Source: Paraburkholderia agricolaris (GTDB lineage: Bacteria; Pseudomonadota; Gammaproteobacteria; Burkholderiales; Burkholderiaceae). Taken from it: a DNA stretch of 64,000 nucleotides. A program made the position numbers and the translations under genes. Positions 17,181 to 27,132 of the stretch are shown piece by piece. Below the pieces are notes generated by a model. It worked only from the letters and a program-made list of their open reading frames with translations, did not search any database and was not told the DNA's origin. Positions within the stretch are counted from its first letter, which is position 1; each line of letters opens with the position of its first letter. The stretch lies in the NCBI RefSeq assembly GCF_009455635.1, contig NZ_QPER01000001.1:2356001-2420000 (forward strand), in the 5' to 3' direction.

Positions 17181-18329
17181 ATGACTGCTAGCGCACTGCC
17201 CTTAGCGCCCTCTCACTCACGCCGCATCGTGCAACTCGACGGGTTGCGCGCGATTGCCGTGCTGGCCGTGTTCGCCCAGCACGCGCTAAAAGCGCCGCTG
17301 TGGATGGGCGTCGATCTGTTTTTCGTGTTGAGCGGCTTTCTGATTACCGGCATCCTGCTCGAACGCAAGGCGCGTCAACAGTCGTATTTCGGCTACTTCT
17401 ACGCGCGCCGGGCGCGGCGCATCCTGCCGCCTTATCTGCTGCTGATGGTGGTGTCGTCGATTCTGTTCGGCTTCGGCTGGGCACGGCACTGGCAGTGGTA
17501 CGCGTTCTTCGCGACCAATATTGGCGACGCGCTCAATCAGAGCGGCCACGACAGCCTGAATGTGCTGTGGTCGCTGGCCGTCGAAGAGCAGTTCTATATT
17601 TTCTGGCCGTTTGTGATTCTGCTGCTGCCCGAGCGTGTGCTCGGCTACGTGGCGGCCGCGTTGATCGTGCTGGTGCCGGTGCTGCGCGCGGTTGCCACGC
17701 CCTGGTTCGATTCGTTCTGGCCGATCTATTACCTGACGCCGTTCCGCATGGACCTGCTGGCGGCCGGCGCGCTGCTCGCGGTTGCCGTACGGCGCGATCG
17801 CGATGCCCTCGAACCGTTCAAGGGACTCGCCGTGCTCGGCTTCTTCGCCGCGCTGGCCGTGCTCGCATGGCTGCATCTGCATTACCCGCGATTTCGCGCG
17901 GCCAACACGCCGCTGTCGAACGCCGGGCTCTACAGCGTTTCACTGGTGCTGTGCACTTCCGTCGTGGTCATCGCCCTGCAAAGCAAGGGCATCGTCAAGC
18001 GGCTGCTGTGCAACCCCGTGCTGGTCTATATCGGCACCATCAGCTACACGATCTATCTGATTCACCTGAGCGTGCTGTACACGCTGTGGCCGCTGCATCT
18101 GAACCGTTACGTCACCGCGGCGCTAGCGCTTGCGATCACCCTCGCCTACGCCAGCATCACATGGTTCGCGTTCGAGAAACGGTTGATTTTCGGCGCGGCC
18201 GGCAAAGGCGCGGCCGGCAAAGGCGCGGCCGGCAAAGGCGCGGCCAGCAAAGGCGCGGCCGGCAAAGACCATGCGAGCGCCGGCAGCGTGACGGGAGGCG
18301 CGTCGCAAGCGCCGCAAAGCCGCGCATGA
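17181..18329 (+). CDS. bceO: Acyltransferase-3 family membrane acyltransferase with repeat-rich tail
   Basis: I place the start at the ATG at 17181 (MTASALPLAPS), giving 382 residues; the open frame extends to 16902 but that part is not protein-like. The family hallmarks are LDGLRAIAVLAVFAQHA with its conserved His, GVDLFFVLSGFLITG, FYARRARRILPPYLL and WSLAVEEQFY. About ten hydrophobic segments follow. The last 50 residues are cytoplasmic-looking and built from AAGKG pentapeptides encoded by a 15-bp tandem repeat. The stop overlaps the start of the SGNH esterase as ATGA. Position next to bceN suggests BceO, an acetyl- or acyltransferase for cepacian side chains; substrate is inferred. Confidence 0.82.
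   Translation: MTASALPLAPSHSRRIVQLDGLRAIAVLAVFAQHALKAPLWMGVDLFFVLSGFLITGILLERKARQQSYFGYFYARRARRILPPYLLLMVVSSILFGFGWARHWQWYAFFATNIGDALNQSGHDSLNVLWSLAVEEQFYIFWPFVILLLPERVLGYVAAALIVLVPVLRAVATPWFDSFWPIYYLTPFRMDLLAAGALLAVAVRRDRDALEPFKGLAVLGFFAALAVLAWLHLHYPRFRAANTPLSNAGLYSVSLVLCTSVVVIALQSKGIVKRLLCNPVLVYIGTISYTIYLIHLSVLYTLWPLHLNRYVTAALALAITLAYASITWFAFEKRLIFGAAGKGAAGKGAAGKGAASKGAAGKDHASAGSVTGGASQAPQSRA
18196..18270 (+). repeat. 15-bp tandem repeat in the acyltransferase tail
   Basis: The unit GCGCGGCCGGCAAAG recurs about five times in frame, encoding Ala-Ala-Gly-Lys-Gly blocks, with one unit reading AGC for GGC. Copy number could change by slippage without shifting the frame. Confidence 0.85.
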
Positions 18330-19060
18330 GGCGCCGTGCGTGGCTCGCCGCGAGCGTGTCGGGCGTTGCGTGGGCGGTCGCTTCAATGGCTGCGCTGAAT
18401 GCGCACGCCGGCAGTCCGGCAACCCAGGTGCTGGTGGAGGCCTACGGCGATTCGACCACGCTTGGCATTACATGCAGCGACGGCCGCTGCGGCCCGCAGG
18501 CGCAGAACGCCGTGTCGTATCTGCAGGACGACTTGCAGGCGAAGCACGGCGACCGGGTGCGCGTCACGAACTACGGGGTGGGCGGCACCACGGCCACCCA
18601 GTTGCGCGACGGCACCGGCAACCGCCGGGCCGGTCCGGGCGCGGGTTTGCCATGGCAGGAACGGCTTGCCGCGTCATCCGCGCAGATCGTGCTGATCAAC
18701 TACGGCATCAACGAAGTGATGCAGAACCAGACGCCCGAGCAGTTCTACGCGGCCGAAACGACGCTCGTGAAAAGCGCCCGTGCGCTCGGCAAGGAGCCGG
18801 TTCTGCAGACCTCGAACCCGATGCCCGACAACCGCCTCAACGCGCGGCTCGCCGCAATGGTTGCAATGACGCGCCGCGTGGCCGCCGAACAGCAGGTGCC
18901 GCTCGTCGATCAGTTCGCCTACATCAGCAGTCTGCCGGACTGGAAGGCGCTGATGTCCGACGGCGCGCATCCGAAGCCGGACTTGTACCGGCTCAAGGCT
19001 GAACAGGATTTTCAGGTCGTCGATCCGCTGGTGCGGCGACTGCTGGGCGGCACGCTCTGA
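18326..19060 (+). CDS. Secreted SGNH/GDSL-family esterase
   Basis: The 244-residue protein starts at 18326, overlapping the acyltransferase stop by four bases. A signal peptide with an Arg-rich start ends at LNAHAGS. The SGNH blocks are visible: the nucleophile Ser in YGDSTT, the Gly in NYGVGG, a degenerate block III INYGINE and the acid/base pair in SDGAHPK. Such enzymes remove or transfer acyl groups on carbohydrates. Separate acyltransferase-3 and SGNH proteins made from overlapping genes resemble the two halves of OafA-type fused proteins, suggesting they work on the same polymer. I recall a gene called bceV between bceO and bceN in relatives, which this may be, but I cannot verify that. 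Confidence 0.8.
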   Translation: MRRRAWLAASVSGVAWAVASMAALNAHAGSPATQVLVEAYGDSTTLGITCSDGRCGPQAQNAVSYLQDDLQAKHGDRVRVTNYGVGGTTATQLRDGTGNRRAGPGAGLPWQERLAASSAQIVLINYGINEVMQNQTPEQFYAAETTLVKSARALGKEPVLQTSNPMPDNRLNARLAAMVAMTRRVAAEQQVPLVDQFAYISSLPDWKALMSDGAHPKPDLYRLKAEQDFQVVDPLVRRLLGGTL

Positions 19061-20158
<1,098 letters not shown>

Positions 20159-20365
20159 CCCGGTGTGATGGAGGATGGTCACCGGAGGCCTCCTCTGCGC
20201 CGGCGTGCCCGCCTTCATCGATATCTGCCTGAGTTCGTCAAGCCTGATTGCAATGATTCAGGTCAATGCTATCGATACCTGGTAGTGCAAAAATAGTTGC
20301 TCCAGAGGCGTGCCCTGTCTTCCCTCAAGACCTGGCACCCTCACCACTGCCAGATGGAGTGACAG

Positions 20366-20587
20366 ATGTTCCCCGAATACCGCGACCTGATCTCCCGCCT
20401 CAAGACTGAAGACGCCCATTTTTCCCGCCTGTTCGAACGCCACAATGAGTTGGATCATCGCATTCACAACATGGCAACGAACGTCACGCCTGCCGACAGC
20501 GCCACCATCGAGGCCTTGAAGAAGGAAAAACTTCTGTTGAAAGATCAACTGTATGGGGTCTTGAAGAAAGCGGCCGAAGCTGCCTGA
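20366..20587 (+). CDS. YdcH/DUF465 family small coiled-coil protein
   Basis: This 73-residue soluble protein begins MFPEYRDLISRLK and contains the DUF465 signature LFERHNELDHRIHN. A Lys/Leu-rich helix follows (ALKKEKLLLKDQLY). GGAG sits about 7 bases before the ATG. The family is widespread in proteobacteria with no firmly established function. It stands alone between bceN and the polyphosphate kinase gene. Confidence 0.88.
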   Translation: MFPEYRDLISRLKTEDAHFSRLFERHNELDHRIHNMATNVTPADSATIEALKKEKLLLKDQLYGVLKKAAEAA

Positions 20588-20747
20588 GCAAGCTTGCGCT
20601 CCACCCCTGAATCTGTGCGACTGTTCTGGCGTTCGTGGTCGTGTCCGTTCGTGTCCGTTCGTGTCCGTATGTGCGTCCAGCTTCGTTCGTGCCGACTTCG
20701 TTCGTCCTGACGCGCGGAGATCAATCTTTCACAAGGAATCCCCTATC

Positions 20748-21920
20748 GTGGCATCCCAGCAGGACAAAACTCGCCCACGCGCCCCAGCGCCCCGACTCGT
20801 CAGTCACGGCGACGTCGCCGTCGACATTCATGCCACTGCTCGCGGCGACGCGCATGGCGAGGCCGCTAGCGAAACCCCCGCCCACGCCAATCACGCCGCG
20901 CGTACTGTTGAACGCAGGGAGACCCGCCGTTCGGTGGAAACCGCAAATGCCTTTATCGTCAACGGCATGGAAAGCGTTCTTGCGGGGCAAACCAGATCCA
21001 GGCGCGAGCCCGGCGGTGCAATGAGCGCCATCAAGACGCTGCTGGACGGCCTCTCCCCCGATGAAGCCCAGGCGCTGCGTATGCATTTGCTCGAAGGCAA
21101 TCCCGCCACCTGGCATGCTGGCGCCGTCCGTCATCCAGACGACGAGCTATCACCGGCGCTGCGTGAAGGTGGCTATCCGTACCGCAATCTGATGTCCCGC
21201 CGCGCGTACGAAAAGCAGAAATATCGCTTGCAAGTCGAATTGCTCAAGTTGCAGGCGTGGGTTCGGGAAACCGGCCAGCGCGTCGTGATTCTGTTCGAAG
21301 GGCGCGACGCGGCCGGCAAAGGCGGCACGATCAAACGCTTCATGGAACATCTGAATCCACGCGGCGCCCGGGTCGTTGCGCTGGAAAAACCGAGCGAATC
21401 GGAGCGCGGCCAATGGTACTTCCAGCGCTACGTCCAGCACCTGCCCACCGCGGGCGAGATCGTGCTGTTCGACCGTTCCTGGTACAACCGTGCCGGCGTG
21501 GAACGGGTAATGGGTTTCTGTTCACCGCACGAATATGGCGAGTTCATGCAACAGGCGCCCGAATTCGAGCGGCACCTTGCGCGCAGCGGTACGCATATCG
21601 TCAAATTCTGGTTCTCGGTGAGCCGGGAGGAACAACGCCGCCGTTTCAAGGAGCGGGAGGTGCATCCGCTCAAGCAGTGGAAGCTGAGTCCGGTCGACCT
21701 CGCCTCGCTCGACAAATGGGACGAATACACGCAGGCCAAAGAAGCCATGTTCGCGCAGACCGATACGGCCGATGCGCCGTGGGCCGTCGTCCGCTCCGAT
21801 TGCAAGAAACGTGCGCGGCTCAATGCGATGCGCTACGTGCTGCATAAGCTGCCGTATGCGAATCGCGACATCGAGGCGCTCGGCCCGGTGGACCCACTAA
21901 TCGTCGGGCGGGCGATGTAA
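20748..21920 (+). CDS. ppk2: Polyphosphate kinase 2 family protein
   Basis: PPK2 enzymes phosphorylate nucleotides with polyphosphate or the reverse. The core (second half of the protein) has the Walker A loop GRDAAGKGGTIKR, the lid region ALEKPSESERGQWYF and the Walker B/downstream motif LFDRSWYNRAGVERVMG. I choose a GTG at 20748 with AAGGA about 10 bases upstream, giving 390 residues. This includes a low-complexity Ala-rich extension of roughly 85 residues before the family-like part, and an internal ATG at 21021 (MSAIKTLLDGL) is possible. The preceding DNA holds short GTGTCCGTTC repeats (20641–20671). The enzyme is convergent with bceK; its role in EPS is not implied by sequence. Confidence 0.88.
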   Translation: MASQQDKTRPRAPAPRLVSHGDVAVDIHATARGDAHGEAASETPAHANHAARTVERRETRRSVETANAFIVNGMESVLAGQTRSRREPGGAMSAIKTLLDGLSPDEAQALRMHLLEGNPATWHAGAVRHPDDELSPALREGGYPYRNLMSRRAYEKQKYRLQVELLKLQAWVRETGQRVVILFEGRDAAGKGGTIKRFMEHLNPRGARVVALEKPSESERGQWYFQRYVQHLPTAGEIVLFDRSWYNRAGVERVMGFCSPHEYGEFMQQAPEFERHLARSGTHIVKFWFSVSREEQRRRFKEREVHPLKQWKLSPVDLASLDKWDEYTQAKEAMFAQTDTADAPWAVVRSDCKKRARLNAMRYVLHKLPYANRDIEALGPVDPLIVGRAM

Positions 21921-21935
21921 CACTCACCGGCGCAG

Positions 21936-21956
21936 CGGCCGCCTCAAAGGCGGCCG
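21936..21956. terminator. Hairpin between convergent ppk2 and bceK
   Basis: A perfect 8-bp stem CGGCCGCC / GGCGGCCG with a 5-base loop lies in the 45-bp gap between the two stop codons. It lacks a strong T-tract on either side, so it is a likely but weak bidirectional terminator. Confidence 0.5.
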
Positions 21957-21965
21957 GACCTCCCC

Positions 21966-23132
21966 TCAATGCACCCCGCCCGCCGCAATCGCTTCGCTAT
22001 ACACCGAGGCCACACGCTTCGCGATCACCGAGTTGTCGAAGTTCTCGCGTGCATAGCGACGGCAAGCCTCGGCGTCCGGCAGCTTCAGTGAGCCGTTCAA
22101 CGCGCCCGCCAGACCTGCCGCAATCGCTTTCGCACCGGTCTCCGGCAATACCAGGTTCGGCGACAAAGCCGCCACCGCTTCCGGCAAGCCGCCCACCGGC
22201 GTCACCAGCACCGGCGTGCCGGAAGCCAGCGATTCAACCGTAATCAGCCCAAAACCCTCCAGCGCCACCGTCGGCACCACGCTGATATTCGCCGCACGGT
22301 ACAACGCCGCCAGATGCTGATCGGGCACGAAGCCCAGCAGCTTCACGTTGTTCTCAAGGCCCGCCTCGGTAATACGCGCCTGCAATTCACCTTCAAGCCG
22401 CCCCTTGCCTGCGATCAGCAGCAGCACATCGGGTTCCGTACGCTTGAGCAGTTTCACCGCATCGATCAGATCTTCGAGACCCATGCGGCGCACCAGACGC
22501 CGCACGGCCAGTACGATCGGCCGGTCTTGCGGCAATTGCAGCTTCAGGCGCGCCTCGGCCGGCGTGAGCGGCAGATTGAACTGTTCGACATCCACGCAAC
22601 CCGGCACCACACGGACGCGCTCCGGCGCAATGCGATAGCGCGAAGTCAGAATCTTGCCGAACGCCTCCGACAGCACGATCAGCCGCGACGAGCGCACATA
22701 CACCGATTGTTCCAGATAGCGCTTGGCACGCTGGCCGAGTGAATCGGCGCCTTCCACATGGCTCTCGTCGGCCCACGGTCCCTGGAAATGCGAGACCTGC
22801 GGAATGCCGCGCGTCACGTCCAGACCCGGGAACGTGTACAGCGCGAAGTGCGACGAAATCACGTCGGGACGCGAGACGCTAATTTCCTGGCGCAGCGCGC
22901 GGCGTGCCGCCATCAGCCGCAGCGGCAGCGATTGCGCGGCGGACCCGAAACCGTTGATCGCGCCACCGGTGTCCGCGGCAACTTTGGGCGAGCCCGCCAC
23001 CACGCCGCGCACGGCAACGCCCGCGCCCGGCAACGCGCCGACCAGCGAGTAATACATGCGGTCGAGGCCGCCCGCGCGTTCGGGGAACCAGTGCATGCCG
23101 ATCTGCAGCGATTTGATTGAACTCGTCGTCAT
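21966..23132 (-). CDS. bceK: GT4-family glycosyltransferase
   Basis: This 388-residue GT-B fold transferase is the last gene of the bceB–K string. The N-terminal acceptor domain opens IGMHWFPERAGGLDRMYYSL; the C-terminal domain holds LAVRRLVRRMGLEDLIDAV and the nucleotide-sugar motif EGFGLITVESLASGTPVLV. It starts 2 bases after the bceJ stop. By position it corresponds to BceK, one of the cytoplasmic transferases assembling the cepacian heptasaccharide unit. Sugar specificity cannot be read from sequence. Confidence 0.88.
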   Translation of the reverse strand: MTTSSIKSLQIGMHWFPERAGGLDRMYYSLVGALPGAGVAVRGVVAGSPKVAADTGGAINGFGSAAQSLPLRLMAARRALRQEISVSRPDVISSHFALYTFPGLDVTRGIPQVSHFQGPWADESHVEGADSLGQRAKRYLEQSVYVRSSRLIVLSEAFGKILTSRYRIAPERVRVVPGCVDVEQFNLPLTPAEARLKLQLPQDRPIVLAVRRLVRRMGLEDLIDAVKLLKRTEPDVLLLIAGKGRLEGELQARITEAGLENNVKLLGFVPDQHLAALYRAANISVVPTVALEGFGLITVESLASGTPVLVTPVGGLPEAVAALSPNLVLPETGAKAIAAGLAGALNGSLKLPDAEACRRYARENFDNSVIAKRVASVYSEAIAAGGVH

Positions 23133-23134
23133 GT

Positions 23135-24388
23135 TTATTGCCCCTGTGCGTTCTGAGAATTGTGGTGAATGGTCTGCCCGGCCAGCGTGTTCAGCGTCAA
23201 TGCGTCGTTCCTAGCCACCGCCGCGGCCTCCGTTTCGCGGCTCTTGCGGTCTTTCTGCTGCCCCGCGAGTTGCCGGTATAGCGCGATGTATTGCGCGGCC
23301 ATCCTCGCCCAGCCGAAGCCGCTTGCCAGTTCATTGGCAGCCTTACCCATCGCGCGGCGGGTAGCGTCGTTTTCAGCGAGGCGCGCGACAGCGCCCGCCA
23401 ATGCCTTGGGATCGTCCGGATCGTCGAGCACGATGCCGCATTCCGGCGTGATGATTTCGGCGCCGCCCGCCGTGCGCGCCGTGACCACCGGCAAACCGGC
23501 GGCCATCGCTTCGAGCAGCGACAGGCTCATCGCCTCATAGCGCGACGGGAATACGAACGCGTCGACCGAATGCATCAGCACGGGCATCTCTTTGACCAGC
23601 CCAAGAAAATGCACGCGATGCGCAATGCCGAGCGCCTTCGCTTGCTCGGGATACGGACTGCCCGGCAGAAATCCGGCCACCGCGATCTGTACGTGGTCAG
23701 GCAGATGCTTGAGCGCCTGCAATACCGTGCCGAGGTTTTTGCGCGGCGTGCGCAGATCGCCCACGAATAGCAGCAGGAATGCGTCGGCGGCCAAGCCAAA
23801 TTTCGCGCGGTCGCCGGTTGCGGCGGCAAAGCCTTGCGTATCGACGCCGTTGTAAATCACGTCGACCCGGTTATCCGGCGTCAACCCGATCGCGCGAATT
23901 TCATCGGCAACCTTCTGCGACACCGCGGTGATCACCTTCGAGCGCCGGTAAGCCCAGCGTTCGAGCCACGCGTTGCAGCGCGTATAGACCGACTGATACG
24001 CGGACCACACGCCTTTCGTAAGCCCGAACGGGTAATACTTGCTGCCGAACCAGCCGCTATGCACGAAGTGCGAGGTGTTGACGTCGGCGGGCATCCACGT
24101 GATGAAGCCGTTCACGTGCAGCACGTCGTATTCGCGGCGATGCGCGCGCAGCCACATCGCGCTCTTGAACGCGAACACCTGCTGGCGCAACAGGTTGGTG
24201 GGCCACCAGCGGCCGATTTTGATCGGCGTCCAGCGTACGTTCGGATGCGCGAGAAGATCTGGCGCGACGTGCGATGCCACCAGGGTGACCGCGATGTTCT
24301 CATCGAGGGCGGCGCGCGCAATCTCGTGGTTGACGCGCCCCTGGCCGTCGTTATGGCGCACGACGTGCGTGACAATGGCGACTCTCAA
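23135..24388 (-). CDS. bceJ: GT4-family glycosyltransferase
   Basis: This 417-residue transferase starts at 24388, overlapping the end of the polymerase gene as ATGA. The N-terminus VAIVTHVVRHNDGQGRVNHE is a typical GT4 acceptor-side opening. The C-terminal domain contains LLFVGDLRTPRKNLGTVLQA and the E-x7-E motif RYEAMSLSLLEAMAAGLPVV. A polar tail of about 40 residues follows the conserved domain. Order in the cluster indicates BceJ. It acts at the cytoplasmic face on undecaprenyl-linked intermediates. Confidence 0.88.
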   Translation of the reverse strand: MRVAIVTHVVRHNDGQGRVNHEIARAALDENIAVTLVASHVAPDLLAHPNVRWTPIKIGRWWPTNLLRQQVFAFKSAMWLRAHRREYDVLHVNGFITWMPADVNTSHFVHSGWFGSKYYPFGLTKGVWSAYQSVYTRCNAWLERWAYRRSKVITAVSQKVADEIRAIGLTPDNRVDVIYNGVDTQGFAAATGDRAKFGLAADAFLLLFVGDLRTPRKNLGTVLQALKHLPDHVQIAVAGFLPGSPYPEQAKALGIAHRVHFLGLVKEMPVLMHSVDAFVFPSRYEAMSLSLLEAMAAGLPVVTARTAGGAEIITPECGIVLDDPDDPKALAGAVARLAENDATRRAMGKAANELASGFGWARMAAQYIALYRQLAGQQKDRKSRETEAAAVARNDALTLNTLAGQTIHHNSQNAQGQ

Positions 24389-25848
24389 TCAGTGCCTCCG
24401 TGGAGAAATAGCGTGCGTCTGCGGTTCATCTTCTCGTAGTGCACCGCAGAAAGGATCGAAAAAACACTCATGAAGAGCAGCAGGCCGCCGGTGCCGACCA
24501 GCGAATTGGTGAACACCAGCATCGCGAAGGTCGCGAGACTGAGGCTCAGGCAGGCCGAGACGAATTTATCGTTGCGCAGCTTGAACGAGGCGAGCACCGC
24601 CCGCACCACCAGCCAGACGATGCCGGACATGTAAAGCAAGGTACCGGGCCAGCCGAGCACGAACGGGATGTTCATCACGCCGCTGTCGAAATTGCCGTAC
24701 TGGCCGAGCTGGCCGCCGTCGTTCGACAGCTTGGTCGAGGTGCCGGTCGCGCCCATGCCCTCGCCCGACACGTCGGTAAAGGCGGTCTTCGCGAAGTTCG
24801 CGTAGAACTCGTTACGCGCGGCGTAGCTCTGGTCGTCGCTCAGATTGACGATGGTGGTCAGACGCGCCTGCATGCGCTCCGCGACCGGGCCGACCGCCAG
24901 CAAGGGCACGCACAAACCGACCAGCAGCACCGCACTCGCGACAATCCGCACGCGCACCTTGTTGTTCGACTTGACCAGTTGAATCAGCAGCGCGATCACC
25001 CAGCCGCCCCATGTCGAACGCACGAGACTCAACGCGAACGAGAAGAAACCGAGCGCCACCGCGATCCAGCGCACCCGGTGCGTGGCCGCCATCACGAAGA
25101 CCATCGCACCCATCATCGCGAACGCGAACGGTCCCGACGAGTTCATCGTGCTGAACACCCGCACGCCCATCGGCACGGCATCACCTTGCGAGTTCATCTG
25201 CGAGCCGAGCATCCACAGTGCATCCCACTGCGGCATGATGAAAAACTGGATCAGGCCGTAGCCGCCCATCACCAGCATGCCCCAGATAAAGGTATTGACG
25301 ATGGTATCGCGATACTTCGGGTACTGACGCGTGTGCGCCATGATGTGAAAGCCGATCAGGATCGGATAGAGCCAGTTCGCGAGGTCATAGGTGGCGGCGA
25401 GCGGCCCGCTCGACATCACGCCGATCATGAACGCGTAGGCGAGCCCCATCAGGATCAGCAGCACCGGCAGGCCGCGCCGTTGCGACAGCAGCTTGTAGTA
25501 GCGGAGCAAGGAGAACGCACTGATCATCGTCACCGCGAGCGGCGCGACCTGGATCAGGCTGGTCGGTGTGAACGAGCCTTTGGACCAGTCGGCGAGACGC
25601 CGCACTTCCGGGCTCAGGAACCACAGCCACCACATGAAGCCGATGTAGCGCGCCGGGTTCTTGAAGTAGAGCCACAGGCCCGTCAGGATCGCGAGCACCG
25701 GAAAGCCGTACGTGAGCGCCGTGCCTTGATGCGCGCCGATCAGCATCGCCGTGATCAGCCACAACAAGGCCTCCGGCAGCCACTCCTTGCGAGCGCCGGA
25801 CAGTGCCCGTGTGGCGCTGTCGTCACCGGCTCGCGTAATTGTCGACAT
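24385..25848 (-). CDS. bceI: Wzy-type O-antigen/EPS polymerase
   Basis: This 487-residue protein has about 11–12 hydrophobic segments and a large periplasmic-type loop in the second half (residues ~320–400, around DDQSYAARNEFYANF and TGTSTKLSNDGG), the layout of Wzy polymerases and O-antigen ligases. It polymerises flipped repeat units on the periplasmic side. It lies 3 bases after bceH and overlaps bceJ. Low sequence conservation is normal for the family, so topology and position carry the call. Confidence 0.85.
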   Translation of the reverse strand: MSTITRAGDDSATRALSGARKEWLPEALLWLITAMLIGAHQGTALTYGFPVLAILTGLWLYFKNPARYIGFMWWLWFLSPEVRRLADWSKGSFTPTSLIQVAPLAVTMISAFSLLRYYKLLSQRRGLPVLLILMGLAYAFMIGVMSSGPLAATYDLANWLYPILIGFHIMAHTRQYPKYRDTIVNTFIWGMLVMGGYGLIQFFIMPQWDALWMLGSQMNSQGDAVPMGVRVFSTMNSSGPFAFAMMGAMVFVMAATHRVRWIAVALGFFSFALSLVRSTWGGWVIALLIQLVKSNNKVRVRIVASAVLLVGLCVPLLAVGPVAERMQARLTTIVNLSDDQSYAARNEFYANFAKTAFTDVSGEGMGATGTSTKLSNDGGQLGQYGNFDSGVMNIPFVLGWPGTLLYMSGIVWLVVRAVLASFKLRNDKFVSACLSLSLATFAMLVFTNSLVGTGGLLLFMSVFSILSAVHYEKMNRRRTLFLHGGTD

Positions 25849-25851
25849 CGT

Positions 25852-27012
25852 TCAGAGGCCTCCGCGTGATTCGGGCGAAGGGCGCGGCGTCTGCCTCTCG
25901 CTGCCTGCCGCGACGCGTCCGCGCGACACCGCACGCGCCCGCAGCATCTCCTGCGTGACTTTCACGTGCTGCATCGCATAGCTCTGCGTGGTCAGATCGC
26001 GCGACAGCAAGCCGGCCGCGGCGGCCTGCGCCTGACGCAGTGCCTCCATCGGCGCAGCGGCAAGCTGGTCCACCGCCTCACGCAACGCCGGCGGGTTGAA
26101 CGGCGGGATATAGGCCGCCTCGCCCGCCGGAAAATAATCCTGCAATGCGCCGACGTTGGTGACCACCATCGGCTTGCCGACCGCCGCCGCTTCCAGCATC
26201 ACCGTAATGCCCGAGGCGTGCGAATTCGGCCGCAGCGGCACGACGATCAGGTCGGCCCAGTCGTAGAGTTCATGCTGTTTTTTGATGCCCGAGAACAGCG
26301 CGATTTCGACGTTCGGTGCACGCAGCGAAGCGGGAATCCGTCGCCGTGTGGCGAGTTTCACCGTGTAGCGCTCATCGTTGCCGAAGGCCTTGATGAGCGT
26401 GTCCCAATCGCGGTCGCGATCGTTGCCGATCGCGGCGATGCGGATCGGCGTATGGGGCGTCCATTCGGTGGGCATCCTGACGGGAAAATCCTGCGTGTTC
26501 AGGCCGTAGAAAAGCGTTTTCGCGTCGCGCTCGAAGTAGCGCTGGCACAGCTCGGCGTTTTCGCTGGCGAGCGTGGTCAACTGATCGGCGCGGCTTATCA
26601 GCTTGCGATACAGCCAGCTGCGCACAATCCCATAGGAAGGCCATTTATCGAGCAGCCACACGCTTTGCGCCAACAGCAGCGGCGCGGCTTCAGCGCCCGC
26701 CTTGCGACCGCTCAGCAGCAGCATCAGCGCGGCGGACAGCCATTCCTGCTCGGTATGCGTCCAGATCACGTCTGAGCGCAGCATCGCGGCGCGGTTGCGC
26801 CACGTATGAATGAAATCGAAACCGAGCGCGGCCTTTAGCGCACGGCGCAGCAAACGCACCGGCTTGCTCTCGCGCGCGTCCTGCGAATAGGTCAGCGCGA
26901 ATGCATCGGATTCGGCATGGTGATAGCCATACAGACAACCGATGTTGTCGCCCGGCCGGTAAAAGCGCGGGTCGGCGCCGTAAAACAGGTGAACGTGAAC
27001 TTTCGTACTCAT
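25852..27012 (-). CDS. bceH: GT4-family glycosyltransferase
   Basis: The 386-residue protein starts at 27012 with GCGGAG about 9 bases upstream. The N-terminal part begins VHLFYGADPRFYRPGDNIGC, with a Trp-rich acceptor region (DVIWTHTEQEWLSAAL). The C-terminal nucleotide-binding half includes IAAIGNDRDRDWDTLIKAFG and PLRPNSHASGITVMLEAAAV, the GT4 family's glutamate motif. It follows bceG after a 120-base gap and precedes the polymerase. Position matches BceH; the donor sugar is not deducible. Confidence 0.86.
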   Translation of the reverse strand: MSTKVHVHLFYGADPRFYRPGDNIGCLYGYHHAESDAFALTYSQDARESKPVRLLRRALKAALGFDFIHTWRNRAAMLRSDVIWTHTEQEWLSAALMLLLSGRKAGAEAAPLLLAQSVWLLDKWPSYGIVRSWLYRKLISRADQLTTLASENAELCQRYFERDAKTLFYGLNTQDFPVRMPTEWTPHTPIRIAAIGNDRDRDWDTLIKAFGNDERYTVKLATRRRIPASLRAPNVEIALFSGIKKQHELYDWADLIVVPLRPNSHASGITVMLEAAAVGKPMVVTNVGALQDYFPAGEAAYIPPFNPPALREAVDQLAAAPMEALRQAQAAAAGLLSRDLTTQSYAMQHVKVTQEMLRARAVSRGRVAAGSERQTPRPSPESRGGL

Positions 27013-27132
27013 GCAGACACTCCGCTCTGCCGGTGGAAAGGAGCATCGGCAGGCACGAACAGGCCGCGCCGGGACCGATGCACGAACGTGCAGGACGATG
27101 GGAGGATGCGTGTCGCGCGTGTCATATGTGGC

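Noticed and set aside
24439..25869. Plus-strand frame of 476 codons opposite the polymerase gene
   Set aside because: His/Arg/Glu-rich antisense to a polytopic membrane protein with good family topology.
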